Of a DNA stretch of 64,000 bases, positions 33,745 to 47,082 are shown piece by piece. The DNA is taken from positions 145,371 to 209,370 of the forward strand of contig JAMPIV010017580.1 in NCBI GenBank assembly GCA_024509875.1. The letters run 5' to 3'. Below the pieces are notes generated by a model. It was not told the origin of the DNA and ran no database searches. It saw only the letters and a list, made by a program, of their open reading frames with translations. Made by a program: the position numbers and the translations under genes. Each line of letters starts with the position of its first letter. Position 1 is the stretch's first letter. Origin of the DNA: Oreohelix idahoensis. Lineage: Eukaryota; Mollusca; Gastropoda; Stylommatophora; Oreohelicidae.

Positions 33745-34080
33745 ACGCGGTAAAGAGAGAGCTGACAGACTAGCAACAAGAGCGACCACAGTGGGGACAC
33801 TGGATATGCATAAGGGAGAGCTACTAAGATTAATTCATGACCGTCTGTTAGAGAGTGACACAAAAATAGATGAATCATCAAGGTTAAAACTGTTGAAATT
33901 TGGCATTAAACGTAAAGCTAGCAGAGATGGACGCATAAGAAGCATGCATCCGTCGTGTATACAACCAACGAGCTACAGGAACGATTAGAATTCACACTCT
34001 TGAACATATACTGAGGAAGACTGAGCACCTATGGGTTTGCCCAGGGTGCAATGGCGTCGATCAACAATAACACTACCAAT
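33745..34080 (+). pseudogene. LINE RNase H-end fragment (I-like)
   Basis: This aligns with the minus-strand copy at 3280-3600. It reads GKERADRLATRA (end of an RNase H domain), then DMHKGELLRLIHDRLLESD, ASRDGRIRS and, after a frame break, HTLEHILRKTEHLWVCPGC. The cysteine pair and HTLxHxLR motif are kept in both copies although the DNA has diverged. This suggests the tail was functional in the parent element. The polymerase is absent. It may belong to the I clade. Confidence 0.6.
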
Positions 34081-34119
34081 CAATTCTGTTGAGCTGTTGA
34101 TATGCATCATTTTATTTGG

Positions 34120-34640
34120 TGGCCTGAATTCTCTGCTTCCCACTTATTCCTGTAACTGTGCCTGATAAACTTCTTTGCGCCTACGTAATTTCTGCAAGTA
34201 GCGTACCAGGTTGAGGTAGCTTACCTTGGGAGCCGCGCTGGTGTAATGGCTTCGGCGTTGTACTGGCGACCAGGTGTTCATGGTTCAAACCCGGGCGTCG
34301 GCGTTTGAAGAAATGTTTACGGCCGGAAATTTGACTGAATAGCCTGAACGGCTCCTGTGATAAACCCTCTGTGGATGGGAAGGAGCGAAGCTCCTGACCG
34401 GGTTGGAAGGAAAGTCCTCAGGTTCCCCAGCCTCGCAATGATATGTCATTGGGCCGAAGGGCTGAAAGCCCAAGTGCCGCTGGTTTAAAAAAAAAAAAAA
34501 AAGGTAGCTTACCATCTTCCTTCTCAACCCGTCAGCCTCTTCGTCGCCATGGATGACGCAATGAGATGGGATCCATTGTATCTTAACTCGTTTATCTCCT
34601 TGATATAGTTTGTAAAGTATTGCTTTTAGATAACGTACAG
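34120..34640 (-). pseudogene. LINE RNase H fragment split by a SINE
   Basis: On the minus strand, 34640-34514 encodes RVKIQWIPSHCVIHGDEEAD, the core SHxGIxGNExAD segment of a LINE RNase H. The catalytic-region residues are partly changed (GNE to GDE). The family A SINE at 34226-34501 interrupts the frame right after KMVSYL. LINE sequence resumes at about 34225-34120 (KLPQPGTLLAE). Confidence 0.65.
34214..34513 (+). mobile_element. tRNA-derived SINE family A variant, 12-bp TSD
   Basis: The body (34226-34501) begins GGGAGCCGCGCTGGTGTAAT with box B-like GGTTCAAACCC and ends in poly(A). AGGTAGCTTACC flanks it at 34214-34225 and 34502-34513. Its 3' half differs from the copies at 4205 and 23375 (GGTTGGAAGGAAAGTCCTCA, then CAATGATATGTCATTGGGCC). 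It therefore belongs to another subfamily that shares the head. Confidence 0.93.
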
Positions 34641-34789
34641 TTGTTTTTTTCTTAATGTTGATCTTAGGATTTTGTTGTTCATGTAATAATTACTTTTGTT
34701 TATTTGTGTGTGTTTTCTTGATCGTTATTTCGGTATGTGTCTTAGCCAGCTCATTACGCAAGGAAGCTTGCAATGAAGTGTGAAATAAA

Positions 34790-35105
34790 GATTTGAAAGA
34801 GGGTAAAATACAACAGACATTCGGTTTGGTTTTGTTTCAATGGCTATCTTCATTGCACGCAGACAACTCCATCAGTGCTCCGATCTCCTCCCACAAGGAT
34901 GATCTCAGCACAGTTCACGAACTCCGTAGCACCGGCGAGAATTCCAATATGTGTATATATGAATCACACATTCTATAAATATTTTTGTGCTGGAAAAGTT
35001 TCTAACTTTTAAATTTTGCCAGGGCAGCGGCCTTATGGCCTACTCTTTACGATTTCCAACTGCCTTTAGAATTCGAGGCGGACACCATACCTCTTAGTCA
35101 CTCCT
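34790..35105 (-). mobile_element. SINE-like repeat D, internally deleted copy
   Basis: It matches 9118-9595: CGCAGACAACTCCATCAGTG, GTAGCACCGGCGAGAA, GCCAGGGCAGCGGCCTTATG and AATTCGAGGCGGACACCATA. About 150 bp between the body and the tRNA-like head present at 9400-9540 are missing. The box B-like part of the head is mostly lost. Confidence 0.75.
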
Positions 35106-35263
35106 ACCTCCACTACAACAGACTTTCAAAACTGATTAAAGAAGCAAATTGTAATGTAGATACAATTTAATGTCAAGATAAACAAGCCGACAACTAATAA
35201 AAGCAACCACAGTTCTAAGCGCCATGCTTGTTAACAACGAGACATCACATTTAAGAACCTTAC

Positions 35264-35375
35264 CTTGAGCAAGAGATAGACAGCAGAGATGTACCAGTAG
35301 CAGGAACAAGGCGGAAATCATCCGAGATTTCCACGGGACGTCGCCCAAAGTCTGTCTGCCTAGGTAGGATTTCAT
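35264..35375 (-). CDS. Candidate first coding exon of a secreted protein
   Basis: From the ATG at 35375 the frame reads MKSYLGRQTLGDVPWKSR and then MISALFLLLVHLCCLSLAQG. The second part is a typical signal peptide (hydrophobic core, small residues near the end), and its inner methionine could also be the start. After CTTGCTCAAG comes GTAAGG, a good splice-donor match, so the exon would end at 35264 in phase 1. A TATA-like box lies about 160 bp upstream. The frame stays open past the donor (to 35136), so an unspliced 79-codon peptide cannot be excluded. No later exon was identified, and the product family is not known. Confidence 0.35.
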
Positions 35376-35434
35376 GTTACGATATCCAAAGGTCTCTACA
35401 TTCCTGACCCGTCATGACCGATATCCACAGGATA

Positions 35435-35442
35435 TGACGTCA
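35435..35442. promoter_or_regulatory. CRE-like palindrome TGACGTCA
   Basis: A perfect 8-bp CRE consensus. A related TACGTCAC occurs at 35517-35524. Both lie between the TATA-like box and the candidate signal-peptide exon. Binding is inference. Confidence 0.3.
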
Positions 35443-35531
35443 CAAGTTAGAAATGCTGCAGCCGATGTGGAAATTATTGATACCTCAGCTTTAGCGATGT
35501 GACGGTTAAGTTTTTCTACGTCACGTTTACC

Positions 35532-35541
35532 ATTATATAAC
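35532..35541 (-). promoter_or_regulatory. TATA-like box upstream of the candidate exon
   Basis: The minus strand reads GGTTATATAATGG. A start about 30 bp downstream would give a 5' leader of about 130 bases before the ATG at 35375. Confidence 0.3.
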
Positions 35542-35654
35542 CTGAAACTGAAAAGAAACGAAACAAGATTAAATTTTAATACATATAACACCAAGTCAAA
35601 GTTCATTTGTAAATATTAAAAAAAAGAGTATGTACAGTAAAAGGTTGTGCGATA

Positions 35655-35885
35655 GCAGATACTGCCGTAGAAGAATGAAGTGTCAAAGACTTCACTATAT
35701 TAGGTCTAACTTTTTTATGAGGTGGAGTGGCCAGTTTCCTTCCTCGCTGCCTTCGCCTTCTCTAATTCAAGAGCAGAGTCAGGAACCCATTTACAGCTAG
35801 GTGGATTGAAGTATGACGCAACCAGATTTCGGTCCCGGAACACTGTAACTTTTCTGCCGACAGCCACGTGCTCTAATCGATTAGA
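35655..35885 (-). mobile_element. tRNA-derived SINE family B, copy 2
   Basis: It matches the copies at 8262 and 55837: ATAGCAGATACTGCCGTAGA at the 3' end, CTCGCTGCCTTCGCCTTCTC in the body and CAGCTAGGTGGATTGAAG before the head. The head at the right (about 35820-35885) has decayed box motifs. Confidence 0.7.
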
Positions 35886-35944
35886 AAAACCAAATGCTTG
35901 TCTGTACAGTAACTTGCGTAAATATTACACTCATGAAGACTACT

Positions 35945-37370
35945 TTACAGTTCCCCCCAAGGAACAGCCGCTACCACAGTAGTTGGACCCCTCACAGAAG
36001 CCAGCCGCTACCACAGTAGTTGGACCCCTCACAGAAGCCAGCCGCTACCACAGTAGTTGGACCCCTCACAGAAGCCAGTCGCTACCACAGTAGCTGGACC
36101 CCTCACAGAAGCCAGCCGCTACCACAGTAGTTGGACCCCTCACAGAAGCCAGCCACTACCACAGTAGTTGGACCCCTAACAGAAGCCAGCCACTACCACA
36201 GTAGATGGACCCCTCACAGAAGCCAGCCGCTACCACAGTAGTTGGACCCCTCACAGAAGCCAGCCGCTACCACAGTAGTTGGACCCCTCACAGAAGCCAG
36301 CCGCTACCACAGTAGTTGGACCCCTCACAGAAGCCTGCCGCTACCACAGTAGTTGGACCCCTCACAGAAGCCAGCCACTACCACAGTAGTTGGACCCCTC
36401 ACAGAAGCCAGCCGCTACCACAGTAGTTGGACCCCTCACAGAAGCCAGCCGCTACCACAGTAGTTGGACCCCTCACAGAAGCCAGCCGCTACCACAGTAG
36501 TTGGACCCCTCACAGAAGCCAGCCGCTACCACAGTAGTTGGACCCCACACAGAAGCCAGCGGCTGCCACAGTAGTTGGACCCCTCACAGAAGCCAGCCGC
36601 TGCCACAGTAGTTAGACCCCTCACAGAAGCCAGCCGCTACCACAGTAGTTGGACCCCTCACAGAAGCCAGCCGCTACCACAGTAGTTGGACCCCTCACAG
36701 AAGCCAGCCGCTACCACAGTAGTTGGACCCCTCACAGAAGCCTGCCACTACCCCAGTAGTTGGACCCCTCACAGAAGCCTGCCGCTACCACAGTAGTTGG
36801 ACCCCTCACAGAAGCCAGCCGCTACCACAGTAGTTGGACCCCTCACAGAAGCCAGCCACTACCACAGTAGTTGGACCCCTCACAGAAGCCAGCCGCTACC
36901 ACAGTAGTAGGGCCCCTCACAGAAGCCAGCCGCTACCACAGTAGTTGGACCCCTCACAGAAGCCAGCCACTACCACAGTAGTTGGACCCCTCACAGAAGC
37001 CAGCCACTACCACAGTAGTTGGACACCTCACAGAAGCCAGCCGCTACCACAGTAGTTGGACCCCTCACAGAAGCCTGCCGCTACCACAGTAGTTGGACCC
37101 CTCACAGAAGCCAGCCACTACCACAGTAGTTGGACCCCTCACAGAAGCCAGCCACTACCACAGTAGTTGGACCCCTCACAGAAGCCTGCCGCTACCACAG
37201 TAGTTGGACCCCTCACAGAAGCCAGCCACTACCACAGTAGTTGGACCCCTCACAGAAGCCAGCCACTATCACAGTAGTTGGGCCCCTCACAGAAGCCAGC
37301 CGCTACCACAGTAGTTGGACCCCTCACAGAAGCCAGCCGCTACCACAGTAGTTGGACCCCTCACAGAAGC
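35945..37370. repeat. 37-bp minisatellite, about 38 copies
   Basis: The unit is CCGCTACCACAGTAGTTGGA followed by CCCCTCACAGAAGCCAG. Variants (CCACTACC, AAGCCTGCC, GGGCCCCT) are scattered with some local clustering. The unit aligns with TCACCACTGTAGCCGGTCCT and the following CTTGCAGGAAGCCGG of repeat C (10509-10545 read in reverse). The array ends in AAGCCTGTACCAAACATTCA, which continues directly as repeat C. The period is unrelated to the 37-bp array at 10575. Confidence 0.96.
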
Positions 37371-37500
37371 CTGTACCAAACATTCACATGATCTTGCAGT
37401 GGTCATTTTTCTGGCAATTTGTTTTACATGATGAAATTGCCAGACCTATGCACAACCTCACATTAGTTGCCTAGTACGACATGCCTGAGGGGGCAGTAGT
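37370..37500. repeat. Dispersed repeat C continuing from the 37-bp array
   Basis: It contains CATGATCTTGCAGTGGTCAT, the palindromic core GGCAATTTGTTTTACATGAT plus GAAATTGCC, and ATGCACAACCTCACATTAG. The GATA array begins about 90 bp further on. Confidence 0.75.
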
Positions 37501-37589
37501 CCTTTTCTTTCCTTGTCTGTTCAGAGACCTCCAGGAATTTATTGGGGTACACATGCACACACACATACACTCACACATATGTATATATA

Positions 37590-37731
<142 letters not shown>

Positions 37732-38499
37732 TGTGTCGAAATGCGCCATAATTCATCCGTTTAATTTTCCTTAAAGAAACCAGAGCACGTGAGCTATAAT
37801 TGTTAAGCGTATTTTGTAGAGATTAGCATTAGTGTCATGTAGTTGTATTATTAGTATCCTGCGTGGCCCAGTTCTAGTGCTTGATAAAATAGATAAATCT
37901 GTGTTACCTAAGGAGATTCCTTCCAGGACATTAGAATTAGTTTTGGAATGATAGATTAGTGAAAAGAATGTGTGGATAGGTTTCATTAGTAGTGTTAAGT
38001 CAATATCACGGCTGCAAGGATAGAATAGGAACCTATTTCATTCATGGAACTGAACAGAAATTATATCAGGGACTAAAATTGGGATAGTACGTATTAACTG
38101 TTTGGCAAGATGGCAGCCGGCAGTCACGTGTTGATGTACATAAAGATGGCGCCTGTGAGTAGGCAATAACATTTTAGTCACCACGTGTTATGTGGGAAAG
38201 GGGGTTAAACCTGTTTATTATTTAGTATTGGATGAAAATTGGTTTATTATAAGAGGTGCTATTTTAGTAGTACAAGATTAATATAATTTTATCCATTCAT
38301 GCCAAGATAGTTTACTGTAGTGGAACTCGAAGTAGTTAACGTATATTTTTATGGTGATTAGTTTAGTTACATCTGCTGTTTATATAGTTGTAGTGTTAAA
38401 AGCCCTTTGAGAGGATGCATCTAGCTTTAGTTATTTAGATTTCCGGTGAGCGTAATGCCACTCCTTTGTGCGTAAGGCACTTTGACACAGACGCGGAGC
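37732..38499. other. Unassigned DNA
   Basis: No gene or known family seen. Confidence 0.35.
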
Positions 38500-38650
38500 A
38501 TGGAAACACCAATGCGGCTGGTGTCCATCACAAGCCTGCAAGAAGCATTTAAATGCTATTGCAGTGGTCATGTACGAATCGCTTGTTGCCAGGCGCACCA
38601 GTCGTCACATACGACATGCTTCGCAATGTAGGTGCGAGGTGGTAGCTTAT
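38500..38650. repeat. Dispersed repeat C, diverged copy
   Basis: It shares the order GCGGCTGGTGTCCATCACAA, AAATGCTATTGCAGTGGTCA and CATACGACATGC with other members. Confidence 0.45.
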
Positions 38651-38789
38651 TCTCATTAATGAGAGTATTGCTTGTACAAATCATTTAATATTATTTTATG
38701 CTCATTATATTATTATTTAATTATTGTTATGTGTAGGGTAGTTTATGAGAGCACGTGGGTTCACACTGGATAAATTATGTCTCTTCTCG

Positions 38790-38970
38790 CTCCTTATGGA
38801 GTATGGGGCCACCAATATGGCTGGCCTCCGCATGAAGCCCCGCACAAAGCAGTCATATGCTCTTGCAGTAGTGGTTTCGGTAGCAATCTGTGTTACATGG
38901 TGAGATTGCCAGCCTCATGCACAACACCACACTAGTCTCATTGGACGACATGCATGAGTGTGTGTGTGTG
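38790..38970. repeat. Dispersed repeat C copy followed by (TG)n
   Basis: It contains ATGCTCTTGCAGTAGTGGTT, TTACATGGTGAGATTGCC and TCATGCACAACACCACACTA, then a short TG run at about 38957-38975. Confidence 0.65.
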
Positions 38971-39304
38971 TGTGTGATAGTTGAATGTTTCAGGTGGCGT
39001 GGAAGAACGGGCTGTTTGGCAGGTGAGGGCACGGTGTTTCTCATTATTTAAGTATTATGATTTTAACTAGTCGGTGCTTTGTTTGCGTTTCAGGTTAGCA
39101 ATTGAGCACTGGCTGGGTGTTTGTTTGCTTATTTGTTTAATGTTTGTTCATTAGTTTGCTTTGTGGGTTTGAGTCACTAAAAGGATTGTATGAATAAATA
39201 CAGCCCGTGCCTTAGAATCAAGAGTTTTATTGTTGTTCGGGTCTGGTGCGAGTGTGCAAGAAAATGATCACATATCACAACACCAGCATTTCTCTCCCAC
39301 CCTA

Positions 39305-40228
<924 letters not shown>

Positions 40229-40689
40229 GGAAAGAGAGTAACAAAACTGAAGGGTCAAAGAATGACCATCTCTCGATTTCTCTATCACTGTACTCTCTCT
40301 CTCTCTCTCTCTATTTCTCTCGACTTTGAGGTTAGTTACAACAAGAGTAAGTTAAGACTGAATGATGTAATAAACATCAATTTTATCTCAATGAATGATC
40401 TTGAATAGAATATTCCAACCCAACCTGTTCTGTATGAAATTCCTTATTTTTCTAAGAACGGACCCTCTGTGAGTGCGGGGCCTTATTGTGACAAATCGGT
40501 GAAATAGGGTTAATGGAGGACCTGGTTCGTGCACCACAGGTTAAGAACCCTTGGTCCAAAGTACGAACAAAATTGGCAACAGGTATTGATTTATTGTCAG
40601 TATGAAACGTTATTCACTTGATCCTACCATCCGTTATCATTTACTTTTCATATTAATTTTTTAAATTAAATATTTACTCGCCGAACCAA
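40229..40689. other. Unassigned DNA with a short CT run
   Basis: No gene seen. Confidence 0.35.
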
Positions 40690-40765
40690 GCGTCCGACTG
40701 GCAGAGTGATTAGAGCAGTTGCCTCTCACCGCGAAACTACTGGGTTCGAAACCTGGTAGTGTTAC
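40690..40765 (+). mobile_element. tRNA-like head of a family B SINE (left half of a split copy)
   Basis: GTCCGACTGGCAGAGTGATT contains a box A-like motif and GGGTTCGAAACC is a near-perfect box B. The sequence could be mistaken for a tRNA gene, but it continues as SINE body only on the far side of the LTR element (48602-48780). The last five bases, GTTAC, are the left target duplication. Confidence 0.8.
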
Positions 40766-43477
<2,712 letters not shown>

Positions 43478-43950
43478 AATGGTTGCTCGTTACCGGGAAT
43501 TGAAAACAAAATCCTAAGACGATACGACAAATGGGGTCTCGCCCGACGGATTTTTGAATTGAACTAAGTTAAGGAGTGCGTTTCGGACTATTTGTCCAGA
43601 TTAATTGCCTCCCTTACTCTAACTGTCTTCAGGGGGGAAACGTATAGTGGATTAAAATTAAGGGATTTTTTTTTCTCCTTAAAATTTTTGCAAATATATT
43701 TTGTTTTCCACTGCAGCAACTTATTTTTCAGAAGTAATCTTAACTACCATTTAGGTGGCGTAGTCGTGTTTGCATTAGGTGCTTTATTGCCGATTAATAG
43801 CAGCGATAGTTAGATTTTATTTTTGGAGGAGGTATCCCAGGTTATAAGTATATCATTTTTTTAAAATTTTGCTATTTTCTCGTAAGTGGTAGGAACCAGG
43901 TTATTCTTTTTCTTACTTCTTTCTCGACTAGTCTCAGCCACTAATTTACT

Positions 43951-45115
43951 ATGGCCAAGAGGGCAAAGCTCAGACAGCTCCTCAGGGACGAGGCGAGAGA
44001 AGACGGTTTGGAAGGAGAAGACGCGAAAGCTCTTGTCAGGGACGAACTTGAGAGATATGATGCGGAGAGGAAAGAAGAAGAACTAAAGAGGAAAGAAGCG
44101 GATGACCGGCTGTTACAGCAGAAGAAGATGGACGAGGAAATGGAAATTCGCAGGATGCAGCATGAGGAAAAAGAGAAGGAGAGAGACAGCATGAGTTAGC
44201 TCTCAAAACCCTTGAATTCCAAAGTCATGGTGCTGCCTCTACCTCCAGCAATGGAGAGTCTTCTCCTAATTCTTCCTTAACTGATCCTTCTAACACTCAA
44301 TCTACCCATCTCACTGCTATGTCTTTTCCGCTAGAATTTTTCCCTTGTCCAAATGAGAAGATTGACACTTGGCTAGAAAAATTTGAGAAAATTGCAACTC
44401 TGTACGGTTTAGAGAGGTCGCGTTGGAATGTGAAGCTTTTTCAGGCTCTGAAAAGTAGTGCGTATGATGTTTACGCCAAACTGGAAAGCAGCCAACAAGA
44501 CAACTATGATGTGTTGAAGAAAGCGTTACTGGAGCGCTTCGAAATGAATGCTCGCAAATTTTTGCAACTGTTTCGCAACAGCAGGAAGGAGAGCTCTGAA
44601 ACTTTTCACCAGTTCTCATCTCGTCTAAAGGGATATATAACGAAGTGCCTTGAGCTTTCACATCTACCCTCTACCTATGAAGGTCTTGAGGAATTTGTTT
44701 TAACGGAACAAATAAAGAACACTTTGTCTGCAGATACCCGGAGATTTCTAGCTGAGCAGGGGGCAGAAAAACTTAAAGAATCTTACAGAAGTCTGAGCGT
44801 TATCAAAATGCGCTGGCTGAACTACCGGCCACAAAACGGAAACCGACAGAGGAGCATTTTCGAAAAAATAATCTAGAGCAATCTTCTCAGGCTTCCAACT
44901 CGAATAACCACAGAGAAACTGGACCTCAAAACCCCCCTCCTGAAAAATCCAAGTTCTGCAAGAACAAGTACCCCAACCACCCCAAACAGTCTGATCAACC
45001 CGACCGCCCTACATGGCAGCGTAGCCAGAAAGGACAAGGTGGCAAAGGGAGAACCCCTGAGCACGGGACATATGATCAGACCGAGCACACCGAGCCAAAA
45101 CGCATCGGATGCTTA
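43951..45115 (+). pseudogene. Gypsy element 2 gag, broken
   Basis: The start MAKRAKLRQLLRDEAREDGL is followed by a charged coiled coil (about 83 codons) that ends in a stop at 44197. A second frame (44319-44876) carries the capsid-like core: FPLEFFPCPNEKIDTWLEKF, LFQALKSSAYDVYAKL and FHQFSSRLKGYITKCLEL. In a third frame comes a proline- and lysine-rich tail (FCKNKYPNHPKQSDQPDRP) without a clear CCHC knuckle. Gag would build the particle. The sections lie in different frames, so the copy is dead. It resembles the gag at 29710 in architecture but not in sequence. Confidence 0.85.
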
Positions 45116-45139
45116 TTAACAGTCTCGCAAGGTGGAATT

Positions 45140-45500
45140 ATTGACAGTGATTCCCAACCTGTTGGGGATAGGCCCTCAACGCGAGGTACTGTTACATTGA
45201 ACGGTTCTCAAACTTCTTGTTTATTTGACATGGGGCTTTCTTATGATTGCATTGTTACCAGAAACCTGGTCAAACCCGGTCAAGAGACAGCAGAGACCGT
45301 CCAATTTTGTGGAGTTCGTAAGAGTGATGCACCTACAGCGCTTCCCATCGCATTGGTGGAGATCCACTCTGATTTTGTCAGAGGTGTGATCAAAGCGGCT
45401 GTTATGGATGATCCCATCTACCCAGTCATACTTGGCGGGAGATACGTGTGTATTGGGAATCCGGAAGAGCCGATTGTGGCAGCAGTAACTACAAGAGGGA
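45140..45500 (+). pseudogene. Gypsy element 2 aspartic protease with altered active site
   Basis: The frame from 45197 reads TVTLNGSQTSCLFDMGLSYD, where retroelement proteases have a D-S/T-G-A motif; here it is D-M-G-L. A later YPVILGGRYV matches the second conserved ILG segment. The protease would cut the polyprotein. With Thr/Ser replaced by Met it is probably inactive, though this may be decay after insertion. The frame then runs out of phase with the integrase. Confidence 0.75.
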
Positions 45501-45507
45501 AACCAAG

Positions 45508-46464
45508 AAGGAACGGGAGCCTGCGCCAAATTTGTTACCCATGGAACTTAAAGAAGCGCAATACAAGGACCCTACTTTGGCACCCTGCTTTAGGAAACTG
45601 CCCATGGCTAAGGAACCCATACAGCACGGGGACATTTTTTCTAAGGATGGCGTACTTTATCGCAGAACGGGCAAGCCTGACCAAGGTTACAACCAGCTCC
45701 TAGTACCGAGACATTACAGAAGCCAAATCCTAGAAATGGGGCACTCTCTTCCCTTTAGCGGACATATGGGACAGAACGCCACAAACCAACGGATAACCAC
45801 TCATTATTGGTGGCCAGGAGTAAATACTGATATTATCAGGTATGTCAAATCCTGTGCCCAGTGCCAACGTGTGCCACCCAAGCAACGAGCACCCCCAGTC
45901 TCTTTGGGTGAAATGCCAATAGTGGGTACACCATTCGAACGGGTTGTGATCGACGTTTTAGGGCCTTTCGACAGGACTAAAAGAAGGAACAGGTTCATTC
46001 TGACCTTAGTCGATACATGCACTTTATGGGCAGAAGCTATACCGCTAACATGCGCAGATGCCAAGCATGTCGCAGAAGCCCTCGTGCAGATTTTCACTAG
46101 GTTGGGATTCCCTCAGCAAGTGTTGACGGATAACGGATCTCCATACCGAAACCTGTTGATGGATGAGATCGTTAAGATCTTGAGGACACAGCACATCCAC
46201 ACTAAGCCATATACTCCGGCCGGAAATGGGCTCGTGGAACGTGCTAATGGAAACCTCAACATGATGCTAAGTAAACTGGCACAAGTGAAACCTGAAGATT
46301 GGGATCTTTGTATTCCTGCAGCATTATTTGGCTACAGAGAATCTCCTCATACTTCCACAGGATTTCCTCCAGCTACGCTTTTATTCGGCAGACCTATTAA
46401 GGGGCCACTTGAAGCCTTACTTCGGTCTCTGACAGACGAGAAGGCGGATGAGACAGTTGTCTGA
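45508..46464 (+). CDS. Gypsy element 2 integrase
   Basis: Within the 338-codon frame that opens at 45448, the integrase has an N-terminal zinc domain with H99, H106, C136 and C139 (MGHSLPFSGHMG, then SCAQCQ). Its catalytic core has D169 (VVIDVLGPF), D228 (VLTDNGS) and E264 (NGLVERANG), so D228 and E264 are 35 residues apart as in DD35E enzymes. It would join the cDNA to the genome. The frame ends with a stop at 46462, just before a run of G; the GPY/F-type tail continues in another frame from about 46540. The first ATG lies in protease-overlapping sequence and is unlikely to be a real start, because such proteins are cut from a polyprotein. Confidence 0.9.
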   Translation, partial: KEREPAPNLLPMELKEAQYKDPTLAPCFRKLPMAKEPIQHGDIFSKDGVLYRRTGKPDQGYNQLLVPRHYRSQILEMGHSLPFSGHMGQNATNQRITTHYWWPGVNTDIIRYVKSCAQCQRVPPKQRAPPVSLGEMPIVGTPFERVVIDVLGPFDRTKRRNRFILTLVDTCTLWAEAIPLTCADAKHVAEALVQIFTRLGFPQQVLTDNGSPYRNLLMDEIVKILRTQHIHTKPYTPAGNGLVERANGNLNMMLSKLAQVKPEDWDLCIPAALFGYRESPHTSTGFPPATLLFGRPIKGPLEALLRSLTDEKADETVV

Positions 46465-46539
46465 GCAAGTAAATATATGTCGGTTTTAAAGGAAAGGTTG
46501 AAACTAGGGGGGGGGGGGACCTAGCAACGACTAACTTTA

Positions 46540-46955
46540 AGCGAGCACGCACAAAGCACGCTAACCGATACAGGAAAGTCGCGAAAGAAAGAGAACTGGA
46601 AGCAGGAGAGAAAGTTTTGGTGTTACTCCCTACCGGAAACAACCAACTGAAGATCGGATGGCAAGGGCCGTTTACCGTCCTGAAAAAGATTTCTAAGGCT
46701 AACTACCAGATCTCTATTCAAGGAAAGGAGAAGATTTTCCATTTAAATCTGTTAAAGAGATACTTGGAAAGACCAGTGCCAACCTCCGACCATCTCCTGA
46801 CGATCGCCAAAGCTGACGAAGATGATAATAGTGGCAGGGATATTCCACCGCAATCACACGAAATCTTTCAAAAATGTCAAAAGCGGCGACGCTCTTTCAA
46901 GCGCGCATGGGAGACATTCCAGAGGAAGGAAACTTTGGGGAGTAGACTGGAGTAG
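46540..46955 (+). pseudogene. Gypsy element 2 integrase C-terminal tail
   Basis: The frame reads LLPTGNNQLKIGWQGPFTVL, then KIFHLNLLKRYLERP. This is the GPY/F segment and the following HLNxLKxY motif found at the integrase C-terminus of Gypsy elements. A G run at about 46508-46518 shifts it out of the integrase frame. After KADEDD, where Gmr1-like elements would continue into reverse transcriptase, only about 130 bases remain before the 3' LTR. Confidence 0.8.
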
Positions 46956-47082
46956 ATATTGGACAGAGATGGAGGAGGAAGATGAGAGGGAAGAAGACAG
47001 ACACCCCGAAGCTACGGTTATAGGAAATTTAATTCCATAACGTAGACATGGAGTGCTTCCATATCTTAATGAGGGGACGTCC

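Noticed and set aside
40690..40765. tRNA gene
   Set aside because: Box A and box B are good, but the sequence continues as a SINE on the far side of the LTR element. A full cloverleaf was not established.
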